Shown one piece after another: positions 24,951-37,000 of a stretch of DNA of 64,000 nt. Position 1 is the stretch's first letter. Every line of letters starts with the position of its first letter. A program made the position numbers and the translations under genes. The notes beneath the pieces were generated by a model that ran no database searches, was not told where the DNA came from, and was given only the letters and a program-made list of their open reading frames with translations. Origin of the DNA: Puccinellia tenuiflora (Eukaryota; Streptophyta; Magnoliopsida; Poales; Poaceae). The stretch covers positions 1-64,000 of the forward strand of contig QRDG01001981.1 in NCBI GenBank assembly GCA_012064385.1, read 5' to 3'.

Positions 24951-25720
24951 ATTTAGTGTTAGTTGATTTGGAAATGTCTTTGAAAAGTTCTAAAAGTTTT
25001 GAAAAAAATGGAAAAGCAGAACGGAAAGAAAGGAAAAAAAAGGTAGCCCGGCCCAGGAAGAGCCCGTCTGCAGCCCAGGCCCACCATGACGTCAATGTGA
25101 CGTCGTCGGTGGCCGGAGCCGCCCACGGCAACGACCACGGCGCCACCGCGTCCGAGCGAGCCGGGAGGCGAGACTGGGGGCGTCGGGCGTGGCTCGACGC
25201 GGGCTACTCGCGGGTAGCGGCGCAGCCGCATCCGGTGTCCGCAGCATCGCCAGCGACGTGGAAACACGGCGGCGGCCGAAACTCACGCCGGTGACGATTC
25301 CGCCGTGCGTGCGGCGTCCCGGCACGCATCCGTCGGCGAGGATGCAGAGGAGGAGACGGCGAAGCTTGCTGCATGCATGGATTCGTCAGGGGATGCACGG
25401 AGTGGCGCGTGTGCACGTCGGCGGCGGCGGCGACTCCGGCGTCGCACGGGAGGAGAAGGAGGGAGAGGGGGGGGGGATGTGATGGTAGTTTTGCTTTTTC
25501 GTCCTTCACTTTTTCGTATTTTGCAAATCGGTCCAACACCTTGCGAAATCGTGGACTGCGGAGCATTTTTTGGACTTGTGAGGGGCTTTTTAACAAAAGC
25601 TTCACGGGGTGTGCGTGCGGGCGGTTGGATCATCAACGGACGGCGCGGATCGCGTTACTGTAGCATTGTAGTATGCTACAGTAACTACTGTTCCTAGCTA
25701 TAGCCGCCGAGTACTGAGAG
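24951..25720. other. GC-rich island with a perfect 12-bp inverted repeat
   Basis: An abrupt switch from AT-rich DNA to about 450 bp of very GC-rich sequence (25045-25480). Open frames occur on both strands but overlap each other and are Arg/Ala-rich, so none is called. GTTACTGTAGCA (25654-25665) and TGCTACAGTAAC (25674-25685) form a perfect 12-bp stem with an 8-base loop. Nothing else recognised. Confidence 0.45.
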
Positions 25721-26223
25721 GCCGAGAAAAGGTTCGTCTTTCATATAGTTAGATGAGTACACTAAAGTCTGAAATAACGTGTACAACAACCTGCAAAAAC
25801 TGCAAAATCTGAAGACTAAATATATCCGTGTTAGACAACTAAGACAAAGAATCTAGCACGTGCCAGTTAGCCCAAAGTCCGTATCCACATACATGAGAAT
25901 GATGGAAGCAAACCTCTTTCATGCATTATTTGAACTTATCAAGGTATAGCTAAAGTGATCACATCAAATCCTTTGTAACTCAAGGAATTCAAAAAAGAAG
26001 TTAAACATTGGCATTGTCTGAATTATTAGCTAAACCATTGTTAATTGAACAGAGAACAGAAGTACATCTAATGAAGAGACTTATCAAATCAAAATAGATT
26101 TTGAAATTTAGATGCACACAGGGGAAAAAAATCTGAGGAACGTTCAGCTTGTATGGAGTTAACGAAGTAAATGCCAAAATGAGAATATGCATGTGAACTT
26201 ATAGCCGAAAAAATCAGGACACC
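25721..26223. other. Anonymous AT-rich sequence
   Basis: I see no gene, terminal repeats or family similarity in this stretch. Confidence 0.5.
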
Positions 26224-26269
26224 ATGCGTTTGAAGCCCAGCATCCTTTGCTTGGCACTTCTTGTTTTTT

Positions 26270-27275
26270 TTACAAGGGGAAGGACCCGGAAGGGTCCTGA
26301 AGCTGCATTAACAACGAGCGGTGGCATTACAAATTACAAAAGGGACCTCACGAAAACAAGAAAGTACACTCCAGCCCTCAAGTTTCACATACAGGACCCT
26401 CAACAGAAAATCGAAAATACAATCAGATCCTTGGCCACCGTCGATGTAGAGAAGCTCCGGGGCATGGCGATCTACTACGGCACCGGGGAAGATACCACTT
26501 GGGTCGGAGCAGATTGAGGCCACCATGTTGGAGCAGAAGAGCCTCCGATTGGGCACATCGGCCCGGAGGTTGAACTGGCGTTTCACAAACGCCTGGAGCA
26601 GCTGGCTTCCAGCTATCGAAGTCAACGGCATGGCGACATCAGGCCGGGGATAAGCCATTGAGAGTAAGCTCCAATATTTTGTAGCAATCCATCCCCACCG
26701 CACAGATCGACGGAAAGAAGCTCCCCAACTCTCCCCTCGTCGATCACCTCGATGGTAGGAGCAGCAAGGAAGAAGATCCCCTTCAACCGAGCCTGCACAG
26801 CCAGAGTCCTCCAGATCTGAAGGACGAAGAGCGAGCTTATTCAAAGAGTCCCGGCTCTTATCTTCCCCTGCCTCCATCCACCATGGACCACGGCCAGAGG
26901 AACAGATTAGCCATGTCCCAGCACCGCTCACCGACGCCGGAGACGGACTCGAAAACGGCATGAAGCCACACGCCATAAAGGCAAGAATTAAGCAAAACCT
27001 AACACTACTACTACTACTCTGTACAAGGAACCGACCTCCTACTCCATCTTCTCGCCGGCCGGCAGCGCCTCCGGAGAGAGAGAAAGAGAGGGGCGGAAAC
27101 GACCCTGCACGGGCGACTCTCAACGGGGAAAGCAGGAGAGAGAGAAAGAACGGGGCAAAAGGAGCCCGGCAAGCAGTACTGCCTGGAGTAAAGACTTCCT
27201 TCTTGTTGATCTCGCCCAGATGACGGATGTCGCAGCTGCACCGCAACTGTCTCGAGCAGCTTTGCTTTGACACCT
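26270..27275 (-). other. Unidentified 321-codon open frame, repeat-like
   Basis: A minus-strand open frame from 27273 to 26308, preceded in that direction by AT-rich DNA. The translation is Ser/Arg/Gly-rich at first (FFLSLLLSPLRVARAG, then an SSSSSV tract) and later shows SGCAGSVEGDLLPCCSYHRG and WGWIATKYWSLLSMAYPRP. I recognise no domain. The left edge begins with a T-run followed by ACAAGGGGAAGGACC (from about 26265), like the A-tail of a retroposed minus-strand copy. It could be a non-LTR retroposon end, a captured gene fragment or chance; the first is my preference. Confidence 0.3.
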
Positions 27276-27454
27276 GATTTCTCAGATGAGCTTAGGTCCC
27301 CTAAATTCATGGGAATATAGTTGGAGTTCGTAGATGTTATAGCAAGTGCTGAACAATAATATATCTTGAATTGATTAATTGATATGAATATATACTTTAA
27401 ATATGAAAATAGACTAAACAGTAGCAACGTGGAATTTCACTGTCTAAAGTTTAA

Positions 27455-27650
27455 GTTTTTTTTTTTGCTAAACCCAGTACAACGCAAGCGCTCATATACA
27501 CACCACACACTCACCCCTATGAACGCACGCACGCACACCCTACCCCTATGAGCACCTCCGAGAGATCGAGTCGGCGGGTCGAGTCTTGAGATTGACGAAG
27601 TCACCACAGGCGCCTCGTTGTCGACGGGAATGTCGCCTCCCACTGAAGAA
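27455..27650 (-). repeat. Short retroposon-like repeat (LINE/SINE-type 3' end)
   Basis: A T-run (27457-27466) followed by AAACCCAGTACAACGCAAGCG, an ACACACAC/GCACGCACGC stretch, CCTATGAGCACCTCCGAGAG and GTCGCCTCCCACTGAA. From memory this order of phrases is common in grass genomes at the tails of non-LTR retroposons. With the T-run at the left, the element is on the minus strand. Exact family not assigned. Confidence 0.5.
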
Positions 27651-29577
27651 TATTCCGTCTTAAATGAGAAACACCAATGTAATATGAGGCCAAATGTAGG
27701 TGTGCCGCTGGCCTGCTGCAGACTATTGCAGTTACTCTAGGAATTTAAAATTATTTTGATAAATAACAAAAATTATGGCCATATTGTTTCAGTTAGACAA
27801 ACCATTTTCAAGAAACATACAAATAATTAAGAAAAACTCCAATATGGTAACACTAACAACTATATGTGCTATACTTAGTGCTTGGTCACTGCTCGATCAA
27901 ACATCTTATTCAGGCTAACTACAAACCAAAGTCAGGAGAAGCCAAATCTCTAGTTTGACTATATGCGTTGATCAATAGAGAATGGGAGGTGGGGTGGTGT
28001 AATCTATTCCTTCATCCAAGAAACAGTTATCTAGTAAACCCAAACCTAGTAAGAAAATGAGAGCATAGTAATTTCAAAATCATATTGTACCTTTCCACAA
28101 TGAAAACTATACAACAACATGGTTTTATCATTAGTCTTCTGAAACATGTTTCTCACCAGTCCTTAAAGCACACTGGATCTTTGCTTAGGTCTGCCAAAAC
28201 TTGTTATATTCTCTACGATAGGAGTGAACCACTTGTGGAGATAAATCAGTGCCATACCTAGGTAAGTGCATGAGCGGAGCGGAGCCTGATGGAAGGTCGA
28301 AACCTCGTGACGCACCATCGAGGGAGAGAGGTGAAGGCCGGCTTCTAGACACACGAATATCCATTATATTGTTAAGGCTATAGAACTGATTCACAACATA
28401 TTCCACACAATGCAGTTGCAAGAAAAACTTGGAATTACTAAGACCTGTGGGTCAAATTAGTGTTAGTATCCTTAGTTTTAGTACGAACAGGGAGTCATGT
28501 CCTCGCCACATCGTGATAGAAAGAAACAATGGGGCCTTTTTTAAGAACATCACTCAAGGTAAAAAAAAAAGTGAACCACAAACGTATGGAAAGATTGAAA
28601 TTTTAGGGTATATGAGTCCCAACGTCATACACAGACATCAGAAAGAATTGGTCAAGTGAAAGATCGAAATTCGCTTCTATATTCAATTATTCATTGAGGA
28701 TGGATTCATCACCTTCTCCTTGCAAAAAAAAAAGAGAGGGATATTACCTCCTGAACTCAAAGGAATTGTATTTGTTATAATGAAAATGCTACTATGCAGA
28801 ACAAAAACAGATGTCCGGTCAGTTTTTTTGCAGTTCTTTGCTGTCTTGCATGTACTGTGATAAATAATGTAAAAAAAAAACATCAATCATCTTTCAAATG
28901 GAAGGAACCAAATTAATCCGAGGATTGCAAAAACATTGTAACAACCTGTATTTACACGGAATGTGCTGGTATTTTATTCCCTATTTTTTTACTGGGAGAA
29001 CTTTATAGATCAAGCCACAGGTTCATTAAAATCACACAATGCCATGTCCGACGCACAGATGGGCACTGCAGTTTGCAACACACCTAAGTCCTGAGCTCCT
29101 TACTGTCCCAACCGAGGTAACCAATAACTGATAATATTTTGAATTATGGTGAAAAAACCGAGAAGAGCTCAAAATTAAGAATGCCAGCAATGATAATACA
29201 TAACCACAGAGAGACAGCACTTATTTTGACAACAACCAAAATCGTAGAAGTTCCCTACAGAAAATATATGGACGATTTCTACAGTCCAAGTCCATCATCC
29301 AGTAAAGCATGCAGTTTTCGACTATCACGTCTTCTAGATCGAAACAGGACATGGATAATAAGGGATAGAGAAGGTCGCGTTCCTGATCTGAAATCTGACT
29401 TGATGCCGTGAAGGCGCATACTTTGGTAGTTGCTGCTGTGGAGCCGCAAATCCATATGATGCGGCAGAGATGCCCTAGTGTGGCATAAACGGATTCTCCA
29501 CCACAGGCAGATCATGCGATTAGGTGCATGTAGTTCGTCGCTATTAGGAAGCCCCCCAGACGGGTATGGCGATGCTG
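27651..29577. other. Anonymous sequence, ending in a retroelement leader
   Basis: No gene seen to about 29330. The last ~250 bp before the primer site at 29578 would be the untranslated leader of a minus-strand chromovirus whose LTR end lies at 29594-29680. Several A/T homopolymers occur near 28560, 28727 and 28870. Confidence 0.4.
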
Positions 29578-29680
29578 GCTCTGATACCAAAATTGTGAGG
29601 ACCCGGAGACGGGACACTCACAACTGCAGATCAGTGGCTAGGGTTTGGGGATTCAAATCACAGAGAAAGGGGATGAGAAA
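29578..29680 (-). repeat. Inverted chromovirus LTR end with primer binding site
   Basis: 29594-29680 is the reverse complement, with about two differences, of the last 87 bp of the LTR at 31180-31463. On the minus strand it ends CCTCACA and is followed by TGGTATCAGAGC (complement at 29578-29589), the classic initiator-tRNA-Met primer site. It is therefore the end of a 5' LTR pointing left. It joins a plus-strand pol fragment of similar type directly at 29681, so the two lie in opposite orientation across a breakpoint. Confidence 0.8.
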
Positions 29681-31175
29681 ATGGGGCTGCCGATGCCTTG
29701 TCCCGGGTGGCCCACCTCATGACTACAACTACTGTTTCCTCTTGTAGACCAGCTTGGGTGCAAGAGGTCATTAATTCTTACACCACAGATCCCTATGCTC
29801 AAAAATTATTGTCACAGTTAGCTATTGTGAGTCCTGACAGTAATGGATATTCGTTGGAAGAGGGCTTAATTAAGTATAAAGGTCGATTGTGGATAGGCAA
29901 TAATTCTGCATTACAGACCAAACTGATCAGTGCCATGCATTCTAGTGCAGTGGGGGGGGGGGGGGGGGGGGCATTCTGGTATACGTGCAACGTATCACCG
30001 TGTTAAACAACAGTATTACTGGCCTGGCATTAAACAACAAGTTGAAGAATGGGTAAAGCAGTGTCAGCTATGTCAGCAAGCTAAACATGAGAACACTTTG
30101 CCAGCTGGTCTCTTGCAGCCACTTCCAGTACCCACTCGGCCTTGGTCTGATATCACCATGGATTTCATCGACGGCCTGCCAAAATCTGATGGCTATGAGG
30201 TTATCTTGGTGGTGGTGGATCGCCTGACCAAGTACAGTCATTTCATACCTCTTCATCATCCTTATACTGTCTTGCAAGTGTCCAATGCATTTTTGGATCA
30301 TGTGGTCAAGTTGCATGGAGTTCCTGCTACCATTGTGTCGGATCGGGATCGGGTATTTACCAGTAATTTCTGGCGGCAATTGTTCAAGGCAGTTGGCACT
30401 AAACTGTGTTATTCCACCACTTATCATCCCCAAACGGACGGTCAGTCCGAGCGTGTGAATCAATGTTTGGAGCAGTATTTGCGATGTGCCACTCATGCCA
30501 GTCCTACCCAGTGGCGTAAGTGCTTGCCAATGGCTGAATTCTGGTAATTCTTCTTATCATACCTCCCTGGGTTGTTCCCCATTCAAGGCTTTATATGGTG
30601 TTGAACCCAATTTTGGTACATTACCTAATCTGGGTGCTTCGGATGCTGATGCCATCATTGATATGGCAGCTGAAAGACAAGCATATTTGGATCTGTTGCG
30701 TGCTCATCTCTTACGTGCACAGACTCGTATCAAGAATCAAGCTGATAAACATCGTACTGATCGCCAATTTGCCGTGGGTGATGAAGTTCTTTTGAAGCTA
30801 CAACCCTATGTACAATCTTCAGTTGTCCAGCGCCTTTTTGCTAAGATGGCACTAAAATTCTATGGGCCTTACAAAGTGTTAGCTCGAGTGGAAGTTGCAG
30901 CTTATCGTCTCCAGTTACCTCCTGAGAGCAAGATTCACAATGTCTTTCACATTTCGCAGCTGAAGCCGTACACTGCAAATCTCTCTTCAGGTGACTTTGT
31001 TCCCGCAGAAATTTTGGAGCGTCGTATGGTCAAGAAGGGCAATGCAGTAGTGCCGCAGATCAAGGTGCTTGGTCATCACTGGATACAGGGTGTGCTACTT
31101 GGGAAGACTACTATGTTCTCCGTCAAAGGTATCCTGGAGCTTCAATTTGGCAAGGAGGTCCATCTCAAGGGGGGG
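29681..31175 (+). pseudogene. Chromovirus (Gypsy) integrase with chromodomain, 5'-truncated
   Basis: Starts inside the RNase H-integrase linker (ADALSRVAHL). The zinc region has VGG...HSGIRATYHR, then CQLCQQAKHE. Core motifs: TMDFIDGLP (first Asp), TIVSDRDRVF (second Asp), TDGQSERVN (Glu). A stop at 30545 breaks the frame, which resumes through SYHTSLGCSPFKALYGVEP and a GAG-binding-like domain to NVFHISQLKPY. The C-terminal PAEILERRMVKKGNAVVPQIKV begins a chromodomain whose tail (ATWED equivalent) lies in another frame. A run of 20 G (29952-29971) at the GGHSG codons shifts the frame. Chromodomains in such integrases are thought to guide insertion to marked chromatin. Short LTRs suggest the Reina clade. 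Confidence 0.88.
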
Positions 31176-31179
31176 AAAG

Positions 31180-31463
31180 TGTCATGTCCCCACTCCATTC
31201 CAATGTGGTGACAGACACCGAGTTGAAGCCAGGCTAGATTAGTAGTTGGGCGGAGTACGTCTTGTGTGGTGGACCCAAGTGGTCAGGAGCGGGCACTGTT
31301 ATAAGCCCTTGTACCGGTGTTGTTTTCGATGGAGGAAAATAGAATGAAGTCTGAACTCTCATCTCTCTTCTCTGACTTTCTCATCCCCTTTCTCTGTGAT
31401 TTGAATCCCCAAACCCTAGCCGATGATCTGCAGTTGTGAGTGTCCCGTCTCCGGGTCCTCACA
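31180..31463 (+). repeat. 3' LTR of plus-strand chromovirus
   Basis: A 284-bp LTR starting TGTCATGTCCCC just after the purine tract AAGGGGGGGAAAG (31168-31179) and ending GTCCTCACA. Its final 87 bp recur in inverse orientation at 29594-29680. Confidence 0.82.
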
Positions 31464-31835
31464 TGTTATGTCCTTGCCGATGGATTCCTCCGATCGGATT
31501 TGGGATGGCGGCGGTGACTTCGAGAAGAAGAAGCTGGGGATAGAAGAGAGACGAGAGAGAGAGGTCAGGGAGATATTTCATTTATTTAATCAATGACGTT
31601 TACGACTCAGAACCCGAGCTTATAACAGCGCTCGCACCAACCCTCACGCACACGTGCACGACACGGCTCGCAGGCCCAGCACATCCACACGTCACTTCTG
31701 GCACGACAACCCTTTTCCCAGAATCACTATCACGGCAGCGTTCTCCTTCAACTTCCTTTTCCCTGGCATGGCAACCTTTCCCTTCAGTTCTTCCACCGCG
31801 GCAGCGCCTGCATCTGCATAGCTGCCTGTTGTGAC
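31464..31835 (-). repeat. 3' LTR of minus-strand chromovirus
   Basis: On the minus strand it runs TGTCACAACAGGCAGC...GGACATAACA (372 bp) and is preceded by the purine tract CTTCAGGGGGGG (31840-31851). It abuts the other chromovirus LTR with no base between, if both ends are as read. Confidence 0.78.
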
Positions 31836-33008
31836 AGTACCCCCCCTGAAGATCCAACTTGACCCCAAGCTGGTGCACTTGGAAAACGATGGTGAATGGC
31901 CTCATAATCCTCCCATGTTGCTGAAGTTGCCGATAAATCGGACCAACGCACCAAAACTTGGAGGATAGCTGCATTAACTTTCTTGACCAAGAGTCGATCA
32001 AGAATTTTAGTTGGTTGGAGGTCCTCAGTATCCAGTGACAGGGGATTTGGCAGAGATGAGTACACAGGAGTGTGCTCCGACACATGCTCCTTTAGTTGAG
32101 ACACATGGAAAACTGGATGAATTAGACTGTGATTTGGTAGCTGAAGCTTGTACGCCGCTTGACCAATTTTTTCCAAAATCTGAAATGGCCCAAAGAACTT
32201 CATCGCGAGTTTATGACATTGCCTGTTTGCTACACTAGATTGTGCATAAGGCTGAAGCTTTAGGTAAACTGGTTCTCCCACTTGAAACTCTCGAGGTGAT
32301 CTCTTCCTGTCAGCATCAGATTTCATTTTTGCCTGAGCCCTGAGCAGATGTTGCTTCAGAAAATTAGTGTACTCTTCCCTTTCTTTCAACCAAGCTAGCA
32401 ACTCTTGATTTTTCACAGTATCAGTACCAGAGAAATGCCCCATGTGAGGGTCCTTGCCATAGACTGCTTTGAATGGGGTACAGCCTAGAGATGTGTGATA
32501 TGAGGTATTGTACCAAAATTCTGCTGCTGAAAGCCACTGAGCCCATTGTTTTGGTGAATCTTGCACTGCACATCTAAGATACATCTCCAGACATTGGTTC
32601 ACTCTTTCTATTTGTCCACCAGTTTGAGGATGATAAGCAGTGGACATTTGCAGTTGAGTTCCACACAGTTTAAACAGCTCCTTCCAAAAGTTACTGGTGA
32701 AAATTTTATCTCTGTCTGAGGTTATTGTGAGTGGCATGTTGTGCAGCTTCACAATGTTGTTGAAGAAAGTCTCAGCCACTGTAGCTGATGTGTAAGGATG
32801 TTTCAAGGGTATGAAATGACTCTACTTCATGTATCTATCCACCACTACCAGAATGACTGTATATCCATGTGATTTTGGCAGTCCTTTAATGAAATCCATG
32901 GAGATATCCTCCCATGGTCCATCAGGTACAGGTAAAGGGCACAGAAGGCCAGGATACCTACAATGTTCATGCTTTGCTTGCTGGCAAACTTGGCATTGCT
33001 AAACAAAA
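31836..33008 (-). pseudogene. Chromovirus integrase core and chromodomain (3' half of split gene)
   Basis: A minus-strand frame with C..C zinc residues (CQVCQQAKHEH, about 32965-33000), MDFIKGLP (first Asp), TITSDRDKIF (second Asp) and TGGQIERVN (Glu). Then come SYHTSLGCTPFKAVYG, the C-terminal domain and a chromodomain (PTKILDRLLVKKVNAAILQV...ATWEDYEAI, about 31890-31990). A stop before SHFIPL (near 32822) and one just upstream of the zinc residues break it. Sequence upstream continues at 46400 after the Tat-type insertion: the codons for KKAVENFV span the insertion point. All three catalytic residues are retained. Confidence 0.9.
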
Positions 33009-33013
33009 TTTTG

Positions 33014-33532
33014 TGTCGTGGTATTGTCGAATCTAGCCGTGGTAGGGGTGCCATCGAGCTAGGTAGAGAGAGGGGTTTAGGAGACGTGGGATGTTCCGGC
33101 GATGGGATGACAAAGGGTTTACCCAGCTTCGGATCTCGCAATGGTGGCGAAACCCTACGTGCTACTATAATTCACTATAAGGCAATATGCGCCGATTACA
33201 ATGAAAGGTGTCTAGGGCTTCTGAAAGTATTGCCCTAAGGCGTCCCGTAGGCCGGCTTATAAAGGCGTCCGGTCCTAGGGCTTACAGGAGGAAACCTAAC
33301 CACCTAAGTCACAGAGTTCTTCTCTAACCTGGCTTGGGCTCCGCCTTGTGGGCCAAGTCTTCCTCAACGCGGGCCGGCTTCTGGAACCTTCCCTTAGCCG
33401 GATGGGCCTCCCGCGCTTCGTCGCACTGGGCCGCCCGGTAAGCCGGAATTCGGCTTACCACCACTATGGACCATCCTGGTACGCTGGTTTTAGTCTCCTT
33501 CGTGAAGGTACCTGTTCGGCATAACCCCAATA
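33014..33532 (-). repeat. 3' LTR of Tat-type Gypsy (minus)
   Basis: A 519-bp LTR; minus-strand start TATTGGGG (TG mutated to TA), end CCACGACA. The purine tract CTTTTCGGGGGCTA lies just to its right (33533-33547). The complete partner is at 45876-46394. GGCTTATAAAGG (near 33255) is TATA-like on both strands. Confidence 0.92.
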
Positions 33533-33915
33533 ATAGCCCCCGAAAAGCTTCAAGTACTTCAGCGGTCGGCTTCAATTTTCCAGCAAAGTGTTGTCCGGGA
33601 AATTCTCCATCCACCGTCAGTCTTGGAGCATTCCTAGAAACCTGCAATCATGCCGAACTTCTTTGTCGACCTCTTCGTGCTGGCTTATCATGCCGGAAAG
33701 CATTTAGATGAGTAACGACACACATCCGTCGATTTGATGGCTCTGTCAGACCCAGCAGTGTGAGTGGAGAAGTATCTTTGAATGCAGTGGCTAACTCCAA
33801 TTTCCCGCGTGAGAATCGAGGCGTCGGAGGGAAGAAATCCTCTCGCAACGTCTAGATTCGTGACGCGTGGCGGAAATCTTGGCTCCCGACCGTTGCGAGA
33901 ATCTCGGCGCACCCA

Positions 33916-33924
33916 CTATAAAAG
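33916..33924 (+). promoter_or_regulatory. TATA box of the antisense gene
   Basis: CTATAAAAG on the plus strand, inside the minus-strand retrotransposon, 107 bp before the ATG at 34031 and embedded in otherwise GC-rich sequence. A start of transcription about 30 bp downstream would give an ~80-base leader. Position and sequence fit a plant TATA promoter; function is inferred. Confidence 0.65.
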
Positions 33925-34030
33925 CTGGCCTCTTCGCCTTCGCCGTGGCCACGCATCCATTCGCAACCCTAGCGCATCTCTTCTCCCAGATCTCCCGAGC
34001 TCCAGTTCTTCAAGTTCATCACCGTGCTCC

Positions 34031-37000
34031 ATGGCATCGAGCGTCCCCAGCTCTCCGGTGATCGACGCCGCGCCTCTCGACTCGGCTCCGCCGATGGGAG
34101 GCTCCGCATCCACAGCCGCCGCCGGCGGCATAGAGCCAACCGCCGCTGCACCTGCATCCTCCCCAACTCTGGCGAGTACCTCCACCGCTTCGGGCTGCGA
34201 TGAAGTGGCTTTAGCAAAAGCTGCAGCCGAAGCCGCGGCTACGGTGGTCACCGCTTCTGCGGTCGCTGATGCTACAGCCGGAGGCTTTAGTGCCAGCGAA
34301 GAAGAGGAGGAAGAGGAAGCCGGCAATAACAGAGGAGCTGCCAACAACCCGACCCACAACTGGGTCACCTCTGCTGTGGAAGAAGGCGAGCTCCAAGGCA
34401 TGGCCTCTGACGGCGTCCTTCCTCCATCTTCCGCTTCTGCGCCGTCTTGGCACTCCGCCTTAGGCGATCCGTACCCGACACCGATCAGGGATGAGCGGGT
34501 ACTCCTCTCTTCCCATATCTCTAGGGGTTTTTCTTTGCCGCCGGCGGCTTTTCTGATAGAGATCTTAGATCACTATGGCCTTCAGCTCCACAACATCACT
34601 CCCAACAGCTTGCTATACATCTCCGGCTTTGTAGCAATCTTTGAAGGCTATTTAGGCATAAAACCTAAGTTAGACTTCTTCGAAAGATGCTTCTTAGTCA
34701 AGAGGCAAACTGTGAACAAGGAGCTGCTGGTGTTCGGCTGTATCAGCTTCAACTGCCGCCGGGATATGAGTTGGTACCCTCAGGTGCCAATCATTGATTC
34801 GGCAAAGGGGTGGGCGTCCACCTTTTTCTACTGCAAGGACATGGCGCCGCCAAACCGGCTCCAGGGGCTTGCCCCTTTCACAGACGAGGCCGGCACGCCC
34901 TGCCCTCGTGGAAGAAGAAGCCATCAGCTAGAATGCTGGCAGACCATGCTGCCATTCAAGCAATGATTTCGTAGTTGACCTCCGGCTCTCCTCCCCTAAC
35001 TGGGGAGGACACCATTATATGCTGGGTCAAGAGGCGGATCCAACCCCTCCAGCATCGTACTCGCCTCATGTGCGAGTACACCAATAATGCTGATCCCATG
35101 AGGACCAGCAAAGAAGACCTGGAAGAGGAGCTTTACCATGCGCGTCTCAACCGGATTATCAAAACCCGGCCTAACGAAGGCCAGCAATATGAAGAGTCAC
35201 TGCCAATGTATACGACAGCCAACCCTCCCCCAAAGGTTCTTTGCCGAATCCAAAGTTCAATTCTTCAAGGGACATAGACTCTATGCTTAACAATCTGACT
35301 TGTGTTTATTCTTCAGATTCCCGGTGTTGCCGCCTCCAGGTCAGCTGGCACGTCGTCCAGCAAAGTGACCAAGCGTCCGGTCACCTTTTCTCCGGCTCCC
35401 TGCAGAGAGCCGGAAGAGGAGAAGACAATCTGAAATGATTGGCGCCAAGTCATCGGAGGATGACGACGCTCTCGCTGGGCTCAATATCCCCAGCAAGAAG
35501 TAAGTCGGCTGACACATCTCCTCCTTACTCTGCAACAATGCCGGATATGCTAAGCTTAGCCCCTTTCCTCTGCAGGATGAAGAGAGGCGCCACCTTAAAG
35601 CAAAAGGTATGCGCCACACGCAAGAAAGCCTCTCCAGCCGTTCCTCCCCCAACTCCTGTGGCTTCAAAACCAACTCCAGCAGAGGAGAGCTCCCCCCGAA
35701 CCATGACGACGAGTCCAATTCTCGGGAGAGCCGGGATTATTCCTCCGACCCAATGGACGGAGATAACGGGGAAGGCGACTGAACCTTCCTCTCCACCAAG
35801 GGCTGAAGCTCCGGCTAATGATGCCCCAACCTTTCCTCCGATTAAGGTGGAAGCCTTCAACGATGAGGGACACATTAAACCGGAGTTCATGAAAGTACCT
35901 CGGCTTCCCCGGAAGAAAGGAACAACCGTCCGGGATGATGAGCCGGATCAGACCAAGGCCTATGACACTTTTGATGTCATAGAGATCCTTGAAGATCAGC
36001 AAAATTACTTTGCTGAAAGCTTTGAAGCCGGCATGACGCTTCTCCGTGAACATTACCAGGTACATATCTTCCCAATAGCCCCCGAGCACTATGCCGGGTT
36101 AAGTATAAGAACTAGCCGACATAGTGATCCGAGTCAATGCGTATGCAACTGCTTAGCCCCCTAGCCATGAAATGCCGTCATGTAGCCACTTTGGCTTGTC
36201 AATATAGCTTTAGGCTTTTAGCAATTCCTTACGCAGATCCACCGAAAAATTGGCACTGAAACCATCAATTGTTTGGGTGTACGAAATCAGGAGATGCGCC
36301 GACTAAAAACTGAGCTGGCAAACAAGGACGCCATCATCGCCGGGTTTGAGGCAGACCGGGTTCAGTACAAAGGTAGAAATGCCGAAAACTTAACTTTGCA
36401 TAATGGTTATTTTTATACTGCTGACATTTTGTTTTGCAGACGCCATTATAAAAGCCAAGGAGCTTGCTGAGAACGCCGACATTCTCGACCGGCTCCGCGA
36501 CAAAAACACTGAGCTAAAAAAGCTTAATCAGTCAACGTTGACGGAGCTAGAGATGGCCAAGAAGGGCCTTGCACAAGCCGAACAAATCTTGGAGACGGAG
36601 AGGCAAAATCACAAGGATGCCCTTCGTGAAATCCAGGACCGGCTTGACAAGCGCCTCGACGAATCGGTGGCCATCGATAGTCAGCTTTTGAGTAAGTTAT
36701 TTAAAACCTCAAATTCGCTGCTTTCTGTCTTAGCCACTTTTAACTTCAACTTCGCTTTTTACAGCTCCGGCGGGTTATGGCCATGAGCTGACAGCGGAAA
36801 ACTGGCTTGACCGGATCTTGGAAGTAGGGGAGCTTATCCCGAAGATAATTTCTTCGGGAAAAAAGCTTATCGAGAAATTCTTTCCCGGCAACACCGAACC
36901 CTTGATGGACCTTGCAGGTTTGGAAGCCGAACTGGATGAGGCAACCTTGTTCTTTGATGAACGGTTGCGGTCCAGTGCTCGTGGAGGTGCAAAGACTGCA

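Noticed and set aside
25204..25697. Open frames up to 133 codons on both strands
   Set aside because: Product of the GC-rich island; poly-Arg/Ser runs and mutual overlap indicate chance frames.
33782..34030. Upstream 83-codon extension of the antisense gene
   Set aside because: The TATA box at 33916 lies inside it, so transcription would begin after its first codons; the ATG at 34031 is the better start.
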